NCBI RefSeq assembly: GCF_001612885.1 | Contig: NZ_BDBH01000002.1 | Span: 496,016-560,015, forward strand | Reading direction: 5' to 3' | Length of the DNA: 64,000 nt | From: Nocardia harenae NBRC 108248 | GTDB lineage: Bacteria > Actinomycetota > Actinomycetes > Mycobacteriales > Mycobacteriaceae | Made by a program: the position numbers and the translations under genes | Shown: one piece after another, positions 18,905 to 26,162 of the stretch | Numbering within the stretch: the stretch's first letter is position 1 | How the letters are laid out: the number at the start of each line of letters is the position of its first letter | Notes under the pieces: generated by a model | Told to the model about the DNA's origin: nothing | The model's database searches: none | What the model saw: only the letters and a program-made list of their open reading frames with translations

Positions 18905-21670
18905 GTGAAAGGACGGCCGGAGGAGCCCGAACTCATCGCTCGGGCGCTCGGCGCGCGGCTGCGCGGCGAGGTGGACGGGTCGGCGCGGCGGCGGGCCGAG
19001 TACTCCTCGGACGCCTCCAACTACCGGGTGCCGCCAACGGCCGTCGTCTTCCCGCGGGACGACGCGGACGTGGCCGCCGCGCTCGCCTTCGCCGGCGAGC
19101 ACGGGCTGCCGCTGACCGCGCGCGGCGCGGGTACCTCGGTGGCCGGGAACGCCGTCGGCACCGGCCTGGTCCTGGATTTCAGCAGGCACATGCACGCCAT
19201 CGGAGCGATCGACCCGGACGGCCGCCGGGTCTCGGTGCAGCCGGGCGTGGTGCTGGCGCGGCTGCAGCGCGCGGCCGCCGCGCACGGCCTGCGCTTCGGC
19301 CCCGACCCCTCCACCCAGAGCCGCTGCACGCTCGGCGGCATGATCGGCAACAATGCCTGCGGGCCGCGCGCGGTCGCCTGGGGCCGCACCGCCGACAATG
19401 TGCGCACGCTGCGGATTCTGGACGGCACCGGCACGGAGCGGCTGCTCGGCACCGACCTCGCGGCGCTTCCCGGGCTCCCGGAGTTCACCCGCGCGCAGCT
19501 GGCGCTGCTCCGCACCGACCTGGGCCGCTTCGACCGCCAGGCATCGGGCTACGGGCTGGAACACCTGCTCCCCGAGCGGGGTTCGGCGGTGGCGCGCGCC
19601 TTCGTCGGCAGCGAGGGCACCTGCGGGGTGCTGCTCGACGCCACCGTCGACCTGGTTCCGCTGCCCGGCGCGACCGTGCTCAGCGTGCTCGGCTACCCCG
19701 ACATGGCCGCCGCCGCCGACGATGTGGCCGCGGTGCTCGCCGTCCGGCCGACCGCGGTCGAGGGCATCGACGCCAGGCTGGTCGACGCGGTGCGCGCCGA
19801 GCGCGGCACCGTGCCGGAGCTGCCCCGCGGCGCCGCCTGGCTCTTCGTCGAGACCAGCGGCGAGACCGCCGATTCCGCCCGCGACGCCGCGGGCGAGCTC
19901 TGCCGCACCGCGGGCGCACTCGACAGCGTGATCGTCACCGACCGCGCCGCCACCGCCGCGCTCTGGCAGATCCGCGCCGACGGCGCCGGGCTCGCCGGCC
20001 GCTCCCCCGACGGCAAGCCCGCGTGGCCGGGCTGGGAGGACGCCGCCGTTCCGCCCGAGCGGCTCGGCGCCTACCTGCGCGAATTCGGCGCGCTCACCGC
20101 CGAGCACGGGGTGGACGGGCTGCTCTACGGGCACATCGGGGACGGCTGCATCCACGTCCGGCTGGACCTGCCGATCGCCGAGGCGCCGCGCCGGTTCCGC
20201 GCCTTCCTGCTCGATGCCGCCGATCTGGTGGTGCGGCACGGCGGTTCGCTCTCCGGCGAGCACGGCGACGGGCGGGCCCGCTCGGAGCTGCTCGCGCGCA
20301 TGTACTCCCCCGCCGTACTCGGGGCGTTCGGCGGCTTCAAGGCGCTCTTCGACCCGCTCGACCTGCTCAATCCCGGGGTGCTGGTCGCGCCCCGGCCGAT
20401 CGACGCCGACCTGCGGGTGGCCGGGCTCGCCCCGGTGCCCGCGCGCGGGGTCGCGCTGCCCGGCGACGGCGGCGACCTGGCCACGGCCGTGCACCGCTGC
20501 GTCGGGGTCGGTTCGTGCCGCGCGGATTCCGGCGGCTTCATGTGCCCCTCGTTCCGCGCCACCGCGGACGAGAAGGACAGCACCCGCGGCCGGGCCAGGG
20601 TGCTGCAGGAGGTGGTGCGCGGCACGCTCCCCCTCGCCGGTCCCGAGGTGCGGGATTCGCTCGACCTGTGCCTGGCCTGCCGCGCCTGCGCGACCGACTG
20701 CCCGGCCGGGGTGGATATGGCGACCTACAAGTCCGAGGTCCTGTACCGCCGCTACCGGGGGAGACCGCGCCCGATCGACCACTACACGCTGGGTGGGCTA
20801 CCGCGCTGGCTGGCACTCGCCCGCCGCGTTCCACGGCTGGCGAACGCGCTGGCGGGAGTGGGCCCGCTGCGCCGGATCGGCCTGCGCGCGGCCGGGATCG
20901 ACCCGCGCCGTCAGATCCCCCGGCTGGCCGAGCGCCGGGTCGACCGGTCGCGAGTGACCGGCGGCGCAGGCCCCGAGGTCCTGCTCTGGATCGACACCTT
21001 CACCGATGCCTTCGATCCGGCCATCGCCACCGCCGCCACCGAACTCCTGGAATCGCTCGGCTACCGCGTCCGGCTGCCCGCACGCCGGGTCTGCTGCGGC
21101 CTGACCTGGATCACCACCGGCAGGCTCGACACCGCCCGCGCCCGAATGCGCTCCACCCTCGACGAATTGGACGACCACATCCGGGCGGGCGGCCAGGTGG
21201 TCGGCCTCGAACCCTCCTGCACCGCCGCACTCCGCGCCGACCTGCCGGAACTCCTCCCGGCGGATCCGCGCGCAGCGCCGACGGCGGCCGCGGTCCGCAC
21301 CCTCGCCGAATTTCTCCTGGCACAGCCGGATTGGACTCCGCCGCGCCGCGACGGCCGGACCGTCGTGGTGCAGCCGCACTGCCACCAGTACGCCACCGCG
21401 GGGTTCTCGGCAGATCGCCAAATATTAGCTGCGATGGGCGTGCGGGTTCATGAGATCAGCGGCTGCTGCGGCCTCGCCGGCAACTTCGGAATGCGGGCCG
21501 GCCATTTCGACATTTCCGTGAAAATCGCGGGAAACGGATTGCTCCCCGCACTGGACGGTGCCCCGGCGGATGCGGTACTGCTCGCCGACGGCTTCTCCTG
21601 CCGGACCCAGGCCGCGGAGCTGGCCGGCCGCGAAGCCCGCCATCTCGCCCAGTTTCTCCGGGAGGACTGA
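18905..21670 (+). CDS. YdiJ-like FAD-linked oxidase with C-terminal Fe-S domain (D-2-hydroxyacid dehydrogenase)
   Basis: This protein of about 921 aa fuses a GlcD-like FAD-binding oxidase (residues 1-500) to a GlcF-like iron-sulfur half (530-920). FAD region: TARGAGTSVAGNAVG, GGMIGNNACGPRAVAWG, GSEGTCGVLL; the HIGDGCIHVR and SGEHGDGRAR motifs carry the active-site His residues. Fe-S region: CVGVGSC...MCPSF and CLACRACATDCP, then two CCG motifs (RRVCCGLTW, ISGCCGLAGNFG). This architecture matches YdiJ, a D-2-hydroxyglutarate dehydrogenase. The start is uncertain; the GTG at 18905 fits a leaderless transcript. It is divergent from the ABC exporter, and a hairpin terminator follows 6 nt after the stop. 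Confidence 0.9.
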   Translation: MKGRPEEPELIARALGARLRGEVDGSARRRAEYSSDASNYRVPPTAVVFPRDDADVAAALAFAGEHGLPLTARGAGTSVAGNAVGTGLVLDFSRHMHAIGAIDPDGRRVSVQPGVVLARLQRAAAAHGLRFGPDPSTQSRCTLGGMIGNNACGPRAVAWGRTADNVRTLRILDGTGTERLLGTDLAALPGLPEFTRAQLALLRTDLGRFDRQASGYGLEHLLPERGSAVARAFVGSEGTCGVLLDATVDLVPLPGATVLSVLGYPDMAAAADDVAAVLAVRPTAVEGIDARLVDAVRAERGTVPELPRGAAWLFVETSGETADSARDAAGELCRTAGALDSVIVTDRAATAALWQIRADGAGLAGRSPDGKPAWPGWEDAAVPPERLGAYLREFGALTAEHGVDGLLYGHIGDGCIHVRLDLPIAEAPRRFRAFLLDAADLVVRHGGSLSGEHGDGRARSELLARMYSPAVLGAFGGFKALFDPLDLLNPGVLVAPRPIDADLRVAGLAPVPARGVALPGDGGDLATAVHRCVGVGSCRADSGGFMCPSFRATADEKDSTRGRARVLQEVVRGTLPLAGPEVRDSLDLCLACRACATDCPAGVDMATYKSEVLYRRYRGRPRPIDHYTLGGLPRWLALARRVPRLANALAGVGPLRRIGLRAAGIDPRRQIPRLAERRVDRSRVTGGAGPEVLLWIDTFTDAFDPAIATAATELLESLGYRVRLPARRVCCGLTWITTGRLDTARARMRSTLDELDDHIRAGGQVVGLEPSCTAALRADLPELLPADPRAAPTAAAVRTLAEFLLAQPDWTPPRRDGRTVVVQPHCHQYATAGFSADRQILAAMGVRVHEISGCCGLAGNFGMRAGHFDISVKIAGNGLLPALDGAPADAVLLADGFSCRTQAAELAGREARHLAQFLRED

Positions 21671-21676
21671 GGGCGG

Positions 21677-21708
21677 CGCCGGCTCCCCGCTGCGGTAGGG
21701 AGCCGGCG
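21677..21708 (+). terminator. Hairpin terminator after the FAD/Fe-S gene
   Basis: CGCCGGCTCCC and GGGAGCCGGCG form a perfect 11-bp stem with a 10-nt loop, starting 6 nt past the stop codon. It could also end transcription of the small minus-strand ORF facing it. Confidence 0.75.
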
Positions 21709-21714
21709 TCGCGG

Positions 21715-21819
21715 TCAGCTCCCGAAGGGGAGGGTGCCGGGCTGAATGTGGTAGCCGCTGCTACCCGCGGCAAAGCCGCCGACTGCGTCGAGCAGGAAAT
21801 TGAGCAGGTTCGTGATCAT
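21715..21819 (-). CDS. Putative 34-aa small protein
   Basis: A short frame encodes a peptide starting MITNLLNFLLDAVGGFAAG and ending IQPGTLPFGS. AAGGG is 10 nt upstream of the ATG, and the stop is followed within 7 nt by the shared hairpin at 21677-21708. The N-terminal half is an amphipathic or hydrophobic helix with one Asp; the C-terminal half is Gly/Ser/Pro-rich. No family is recognised. The balance of residues and placement between a terminator and a TetR gene make it more than a random frame, but translation is unproven. Confidence 0.45.
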   Translation of the reverse strand: MITNLLNFLLDAVGGFAAGSSGYHIQPGTLPFGS

Positions 21820-21932
21820 CGCGGATAACCCTTCGCCACCGAGTGCCGGCAGTTTGCCGATCACGCTGATATCGGCGCGGTCACAACCGGTGTTACCACT
21901 CGTCGGGAATTCGGCCGCAGATCACAGCGCGA

Positions 21933-22529
21933 TCACCGCGTGCCGGGGCCGGTCGCTTTGCCGAGCAGGGCGACCAGCCGCCGCACCTCGGACTCGTTCA
22001 GCGCCGTCCCCGGGAAGAAGACCTGCCGGTTGACCAGCCCGTCCAGGGTGACGACGCACAGCTCGGCGGCCGAGGTGGTCGCCTCCAGCCCGGCATCCGC
22101 CAGCCCCTGCCTGACCAGCGAGACGAAGGCGGCGCGGCCGTCGTCGAAGTGCCTGCGCAGCTCCTCGTCGGTGCGTGCCTCGGCGAGCAGGTGGTGCCTG
22201 GCGACCACCCGGTACCTGGCCGCGGGCGCGGTCATCTCGGTGATCACCGCGACGGCGACGGTGAAGAGCGCGCGCGGGTGCGGCTCCCAGAAGTGCCTGG
22301 CCGCGATCTGCATGTCCTGGGCGAAGAGCTCGTCGGCGGCCATCTGCAGCAGCCGCATGCGATTCGGCGCGTGGTAGTTGACCGATCCGGGCGGAAGTTC
22401 GGCGGCGGCGTCGACATTGCGGTGGGTCAGTTTTCGGGGGCCCTGCTCGCCGAGCACGCGCAATGCGGCCTCGGCGATTCGCGCACGCCGTTCCGCGGAA
22501 TCCTGGCGTGGCCGTCGAGCGGAAACCAT
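21933..22529 (-). CDS. TetR family transcriptional regulator
   Basis: This 198-aa regulator has a helix-turn-helix in residues 15-60 (AERRARIAEAALRVLGEQGPR, then HRNVDAAAELPPGSVNYH) and an all-helical ligand-binding domain (65-190). The phrase PPGSVNYHAPNRMRLLQMAAD is typical of the recognition helix and its exit in this subgroup, which often represses efflux or lipid genes. The 110-bp gap between it and the 34-aa ORF contains no obvious palindrome. Its target is not evident; it could control the small ORF downstream or act elsewhere. The start at 22529 is the first in-frame ATG and lies about 8 nt after TAAATT, so a leaderless transcript is possible. Confidence 0.88.
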   Translation of the reverse strand: MVSARRPRQDSAERRARIAEAALRVLGEQGPRKLTHRNVDAAAELPPGSVNYHAPNRMRLLQMAADELFAQDMQIAARHFWEPHPRALFTVAVAVITEMTAPAARYRVVARHHLLAEARTDEELRRHFDDGRAAFVSLVRQGLADAGLEATTSAAELCVVTLDGLVNRQVFFPGTALNESEVRRLVALLGKATGPGTR

Positions 22530-22639
22530 GATCCCGGAATTTACCCGGCGCCGTTAGTTTCCACAGATGTTGAGAGTCACCCGGCGGACCGCTATCGCGC
22601 GGCGCCTGGGTCGCGCGGGTGGCGCCGCGCCGGACCCCG

Positions 22640-22645
22640 CACAAT
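22640..22645 (+). promoter_or_regulatory. -10 element CACAAT for alkA-like gene
   Basis: CACAAT ends 6 nt before the GTG at 22652, consistent with a leaderless transcript although the first base departs from TANNNT. Confidence 0.4.
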
Positions 22646-22651
22646 GGTCGG

Positions 22652-23608
22652 GTGCGACGGCAGGCGGAGGTGACCAGGGGTGGCAACCGCCGCGTGCCTG
22701 CCGACGGCACCACCCGCACCCTCACCGCGGACCGCCCGTTCGACCTGGCGACCACCCTCGCCCCGCTCTCCCGCGGCACCGGCGACCCCTGCCACCGCGT
22801 CACCCCGGACGGCGCGCACTGGCACGCCTCCCGCCTCCCGACCGGCCCGGTCACCTACCGCCTCCGCCAGGCGGGCCGCACGGGCATCGAGGCGACCGCG
22901 TGGGGCCCCGGCGCCGACGAGTTCCTTACCGGCCTCGAACACATGCTCTGCCTGGACGAATGCCTCGACACCTTCACCCCGGAGCACCCCAAGATCGCCG
23001 AGGCGCACCGCAGCAACCCCGGCCTCCGCATGCTCCGCACCGGCCTGGTCTTCGAGGCGCTGGTCCCCGCGATCCTGGAGCAGAAGGTGCACACCATCTC
23101 GGCCCGCCGCTCCTGGCGCGCCCTGGTCCGCCGCTACGGCGAACCTGCCCCCGGCCCCGGCGAGCTCCTGCTCCCACCCGCCCCCGAGACCTGGCGGCAC
23201 ATCCCCTCGTGGGCCTACCACCAGGCCAATGTCGGCCCGCAGCGCTCGGCGACCATCGTCCGCGCCGCCCGCTCCGCCGCCGCCATCGACCGCACCGCCG
23301 CCCTCACCCCCGCCGCGGCGGCGCAGCGGCTCCGCAGCATCCCCGGCATCGGCATCTGGACCGTCGCCGAGGTCGCCCAGCGCGCCTACGGCGACCCCGA
23401 CGCCCTCTCGGTCGGCGACTACCACCTCGCCGCCATCGTCGGCTGGACCCTGCTCGGCCGCCCCCTGGACGACGCGGGCATGGTCGAGTACCTGGAACCG
23501 CTACGCCCGCACCGCTACCGCGCGGTCCGGCTGCTGGAGATCAGCGGCCAGGCCCACCGCCCGAAGTTCGCACCCCGTACCCCGCTCACCGACCACTCCT
23601 GGCACTAG
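22652..23608 (+). CDS. DNA-3-methyladenine glycosylase II-like (HhH-GPD) protein
   Basis: This base-excision glycosylase of about 318 aa removes alkylated bases. The helix-hairpin-helix-GPD core is clear near the C-terminus: LRSIPGIGIWTVAEVAQRAYGDPDALSVGDYHLA, given here in parts, where IPGIGIWT is the hairpin and the Asp of GDYH is the catalytic residue. LVPAILEQKVHTISARRSWRALV earlier is the conserved core helix. An N-terminal AlkA-like domain precedes it. The start is ambiguous: GTG 22652 is favoured by a -10 element 6 nt upstream; GTG 22670 and 22694 are possible. The TAG stop overlaps the convergent gene's stop in a shared CTAG. Confidence 0.85.
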   Translation: MRRQAEVTRGGNRRVPADGTTRTLTADRPFDLATTLAPLSRGTGDPCHRVTPDGAHWHASRLPTGPVTYRLRQAGRTGIEATAWGPGADEFLTGLEHMLCLDECLDTFTPEHPKIAEAHRSNPGLRMLRTGLVFEALVPAILEQKVHTISARRSWRALVRRYGEPAPGPGELLLPPAPETWRHIPSWAYHQANVGPQRSATIVRAARSAAAIDRTAALTPAAAAQRLRSIPGIGIWTVAEVAQRAYGDPDALSVGDYHLAAIVGWTLLGRPLDDAGMVEYLEPLRPHRYRAVRLLEISGQAHRPKFAPRTPLTDHSWH

Positions 23609-23811
23609 GAGGGCAGGGCGCGGGCGTCGAGCACGCAGCGCCCGGCCTCCACCAGCGTGCGCCGCGCCCGCCTGCGCGCCAGGCACTCGTCGACGGTGCA
23701 GTCCAGGTGCAGCTGCATGGCGGTGTGCGCCTGCTCCGGCGTGAGCGGGCCGGGGTCGGCGGCGCAGGCGTACAGAGCGGCGAGGCGCGGATCGAACTCG
23801 GCCAATGACAC
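23605..23811 (-). CDS. Small hypothetical protein (68 aa)
   Basis: A 68-aa acidic N-terminal/basic C-terminal protein (SLAEFDPRLAALYACAADP, LHLDCTVDECLARRRARR, EAGRCVLDARALPS) with four Cys. GGAGG lies 5 nt upstream of the GTG at 23811; an earlier GTG at 23817 is less well placed. It is divergent from the DUF5753 regulator across a 200-bp intergenic stretch, a common arrangement for small proteins next to actinobacterial XRE regulators. The Cys spacing is not that of a WhiB protein. No function is assigned. Confidence 0.65.
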   Translation of the reverse strand: MSLAEFDPRLAALYACAADPGPLTPEQAHTAMQLHLDCTVDECLARRRARRTLVEAGRCVLDARALPS

Positions 23812-24012
23812 GGTCACCTCCGGTACGACGGGCTTCGGCACACATCCAGCACACCAGCTGTACGCCGAGTAGATGCCGGATATCCGCGCACCGGAGCGGC
23901 ATTCCGCGAATTCCCAGCACAGAATCCGTCCCGAGGAGCGAAAATATCCGTTGTGGACGAAGGTCCGCGGAGCACTGCGGTGATGCGACAAGCGTGGAAC
24001 GGAGTGTGCGGG

Positions 24013-24930
24013 GTGGCGACGAGACCGGTGCGGGCGGGGCGCGCGGAGATCTATCCGGTGCCGGAACGGGTGGCGGCGCAGCACGATTCGTCGACGCTGC
24101 CGCGCAGGCAGCTCGGCAGACACCTGCGCGAGTGGCGTACGCGGGCCGGGCTGACCATCGCCGAGGCGGCGCGGCTCATGGAGTGGGGCGCGACCACCCT
24201 GCAGCGGCTGGAGAAGGGGCAGGCGGACCGGATCCGCACCATCGACATCCGCGAGCTGTGCCGGGTATACGGCATCCCGGACGAGATCACGTTCGGGCTG
24301 CAGGGGCTGGCCAGGCAGGCCGCGGACACGCACTGGTGGCACGCCTTCGGCGAGCTCATCCCGGAGCACTTCGAGGTGTACCGCAGCGTGGAGGCCTCGG
24401 CCAGGCACCTCAGCACGTACCAGCCGGAGCTGGTCCCCGTCCTCTTCCGCACCGCGGAGTACCTGCGCGCGCTGGCAGGCGGCGCGGAGGACCGGGTGCA
24501 GCGCACGCTGCACAGGCAGAGCCTGATCACCCGCAAGGCAATGCCCGCGACGGTGGACGCGGTGCTGCACGAGTCGGTGCTGCGCCGCATGGTCGGCGGG
24601 CCGCGGGTGATGGCCGCCCAGCTGCGGCACCTGGCCGATCTCGGTACCAGGGGCAATGTCCGGGTGCGGGTGCTCCCCTTCGCGGCGGGGGCGCCGGTGG
24701 GCAGCACGGTCGCGCCGTTCACCGTGCTGGATTTCGGCGCGGACCGCAGGGGGCGGTCGATCGAGCCGCCGGTGGTGTACACCGAAGGTCTCACCGGCGG
24801 ACTGTATCTGGAGTCCGAGCGCGACGTCCGGCGGTACGATGCGGCGCACGAGTGCCTGCGCGGCTCGGCGCTCGACATCCCATCCAGCCGGCACCTGCTG
24901 CGGCGGGTAGCGAAGGAGTACGCGGCATGA
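24013..24930 (+). CDS. XRE helix-turn-helix regulator with DUF5753 domain
   Basis: This actinobacterial regulator joins an N-terminal XRE HTH (LPRRQLGRHLREWRTRAGL, TIAEAARLMEWGATTLQRLE) to a C-terminal DUF5753 domain (PELVPVLFRTAEYLRAL, LHRQSLITRK, VRVLPFAAGAPVG). The GTG at 24013 (305 aa) has GGAG 9 nt upstream; GTG 23953 and ATG 23983 are upstream alternatives without clear ribosome binding sites. The gene overlaps the following DUF397 gene by 4 nt. Such pairs behave as developmental regulators (WhiJ/AbaA-like) in Streptomyces, where the DUF397 partner antagonises the HTH protein. Confidence 0.88.
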   Translation: MATRPVRAGRAEIYPVPERVAAQHDSSTLPRRQLGRHLREWRTRAGLTIAEAARLMEWGATTLQRLEKGQADRIRTIDIRELCRVYGIPDEITFGLQGLARQAADTHWWHAFGELIPEHFEVYRSVEASARHLSTYQPELVPVLFRTAEYLRALAGGAEDRVQRTLHRQSLITRKAMPATVDAVLHESVLRRMVGGPRVMAAQLRHLADLGTRGNVRVRVLPFAAGAPVGSTVAPFTVLDFGADRRGRSIEPPVVYTEGLTGGLYLESERDVRRYDAAHECLRGSALDIPSSRHLLRRVAKEYAA

Positions 24931-25157
24931 GTATCGGCGAGGGCGCGCAGATCGATATCGCGGGGGCGCGCTGGCAGGCAGCCTCCGGCACCGCGCCGGA
25001 CAGCGAGGCCGTGGTCGAGGTGGCGTTCCTGGCCGAGGGGCACGTGGCGCTGCGCGACGGCCGCGACCCGGAGGGCTCGGTGCTGATCTTCACCCCCGGC
25101 GAGTGGGACGCCTTCACCGCGGGCGTGCTGGACGGGGAGTTCGACCCGCCGAGCTGA
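24927..25157 (+). CDS. DUF397 domain protein
   Basis: A 76-aa DUF397 protein starts at an ATG overlapping the DUF5753 stop, with GAAGGAG about 10 nt upstream. The family pattern is visible: a variable W-containing N-terminus (ARWQAASG), VVEVAFLAEGHVALRDGRDPEG with the conserved V-x-RDS-like segment changed to LRDGRD, and FTPGEWDAFTAGVLDGEF. It is the expected small partner of the DUF5753 regulator and is co-translated with it. Confidence 0.85.
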   Translation: MSIGEGAQIDIAGARWQAASGTAPDSEAVVEVAFLAEGHVALRDGRDPEGSVLIFTPGEWDAFTAGVLDGEFDPPS

Positions 25158-25200
25158 TATCGCGGTTTGCCCGGAAAGCCGGTCGGGTACACCCTTCTTC

Positions 25201-25398
25201 ATGGACCGTGGGTTGAAGAATTCCCCACCCCGGTACCGGACACCGCATCCCCGTTACTGGGTGGAGTGGTTGATCGTGGGACTGCTGGTGGCGGTGGCAT
25301 CGGTGGGCGTCTTCGTGCTCACCGGTTCGTGGCTCTCCGCGCTGCTCGTCGGCGCGCTGGTGTGGGCGGTGGCCGTCGGGGTGGTCGCGCTGCTGTAG
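25201..25398 (+). CDS. Small two-helix membrane protein
   Basis: A 65-aa protein has a basic Arg/Pro-rich N-terminus (NSPPRYRTPHPRYWVEW) and two hydrophobic segments (about residues 23-41 and 46-65). No family is recognised. TACACC sits 7 nt before the ATG, a weak leaderless -10. Its last codons form the left arm of a 14-bp stem that is probably the shared terminator with the convergent sdh operon. Confidence 0.6.
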   Translation: MDRGLKNSPPRYRTPHPRYWVEWLIVGLLVAVASVGVFVLTGSWLSALLVGALVWAVAVGVVALL

Positions 25399-25411
25399 CG
25401 CGACCACCCCG
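25377..25411. terminator. Bidirectional hairpin between the small membrane gene and sdhB
   Basis: A 14-bp perfect stem (CGGGGTGGTCGCGC at 25377-25390, GCGCGACCACCCCG at 25398-25411) with a 7-nt loop holds the TAG stop of the plus-strand gene at its 3' edge and ends 4 nt from the sdhB stop. Confidence 0.8.
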
Positions 25412-25414
25412 CGC

Positions 25415-26161
25415 TCAGCGCCGGAAGAGCTTGTTCCCGAGCCAGACGATCGGGTCGTAGCGTCGGTCGACCACCCGCTCCTTCATCGGGATGAGCGCGT
25501 TGTCGGTGATCGCGATGTGCTCGGGGCACACCTCGGAGCAGCACTTGGTGATGTTGCAGTACCCGAGGCCGTGCTCGGACTGGGCAAGATCCCGCCGATC
25601 CGCGACGTCCAGCGGGTGCATCTCCAGCTCCGCGATCCGCATGAGGTAGCGCGGCCCGGCGAACGCCTCCTTGTTGTCCTCGTGGTCACGCACCACGTGG
25701 CAGGTGTTCTGGCAGAGGAAGCACTCGATGCACTTGCGGAACTCCTGCGAGCGCTCGACATCCACCTGCTTCATCCGGTAGTCACCCGGCTTCAGATCCG
25801 CGGGCGGCGTGAACGAGGGGATCTGCCTGGCCTTCTCGTAGTTGAACGAGACGTCGGTGACCAGGTCCTTGATCACCGGGAAGGTGCGCATCGGGGTCAC
25901 CGTGATGACCTCGTCCTCGGTGAAGGTCGACATCCGGCACATGCAGAGCAGCTTGGGCCTGCCGTTCACCTCGGCCGAGCAGGAGCCGCACTTGCCCGCC
26001 TTACAGTTCCAGCGCACCGCGAGATCGGGGGCCTGGGTGGCCTGCAGCCGGTGGATGATGTCCAGCACCACCTCGCCCTCGTTCACCTGGACGGTGAAGT
26101 CCCGCAGCTCGCCGCCGTCCAGATCGCCGCGCCAGACGCGGAATTTGGCGTCGTATCCCAT
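25415..26161 (-). CDS. sdhB: Succinate dehydrogenase/fumarate reductase iron-sulfur subunit (Sdh1 type)
   Basis: The 248-aa electron-transfer subunit resembles mycobacterial Rv0247c. The [2Fe-2S] ligands are in CKAGKCGSCSAEV and the later Cys of KLLCMC; the [4Fe-4S] and [3Fe-4S] ligands are in CIECFLCQNTCHVV and CCSEVCPEH. It passes electrons from the flavoprotein to the membrane anchor. It is the last gene of the sdh operon, separated from the flavoprotein gene by a single nucleotide and followed by a shared hairpin terminator. Confidence 0.95.
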   Translation of the reverse strand: MGYDAKFRVWRGDLDGGELRDFTVQVNEGEVVLDIIHRLQATQAPDLAVRWNCKAGKCGSCSAEVNGRPKLLCMCRMSTFTEDEVITVTPMRTFPVIKDLVTDVSFNYEKARQIPSFTPPADLKPGDYRMKQVDVERSQEFRKCIECFLCQNTCHVVRDHEDNKEAFAGPRYLMRIAELEMHPLDVADRRDLAQSEHGLGYCNITKCCSEVCPEHIAITDNALIPMKERVVDRRYDPIVWLGNKLFRR

Positions 26162-26162
26162 G

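Noticed and set aside
21677..21708. The GC hairpin as an attachment site or mobile-element end
   Set aside because: It is a single stem 6 nt after a stop codon with no direct repeat or recombinase gene nearby; a terminator explains it.
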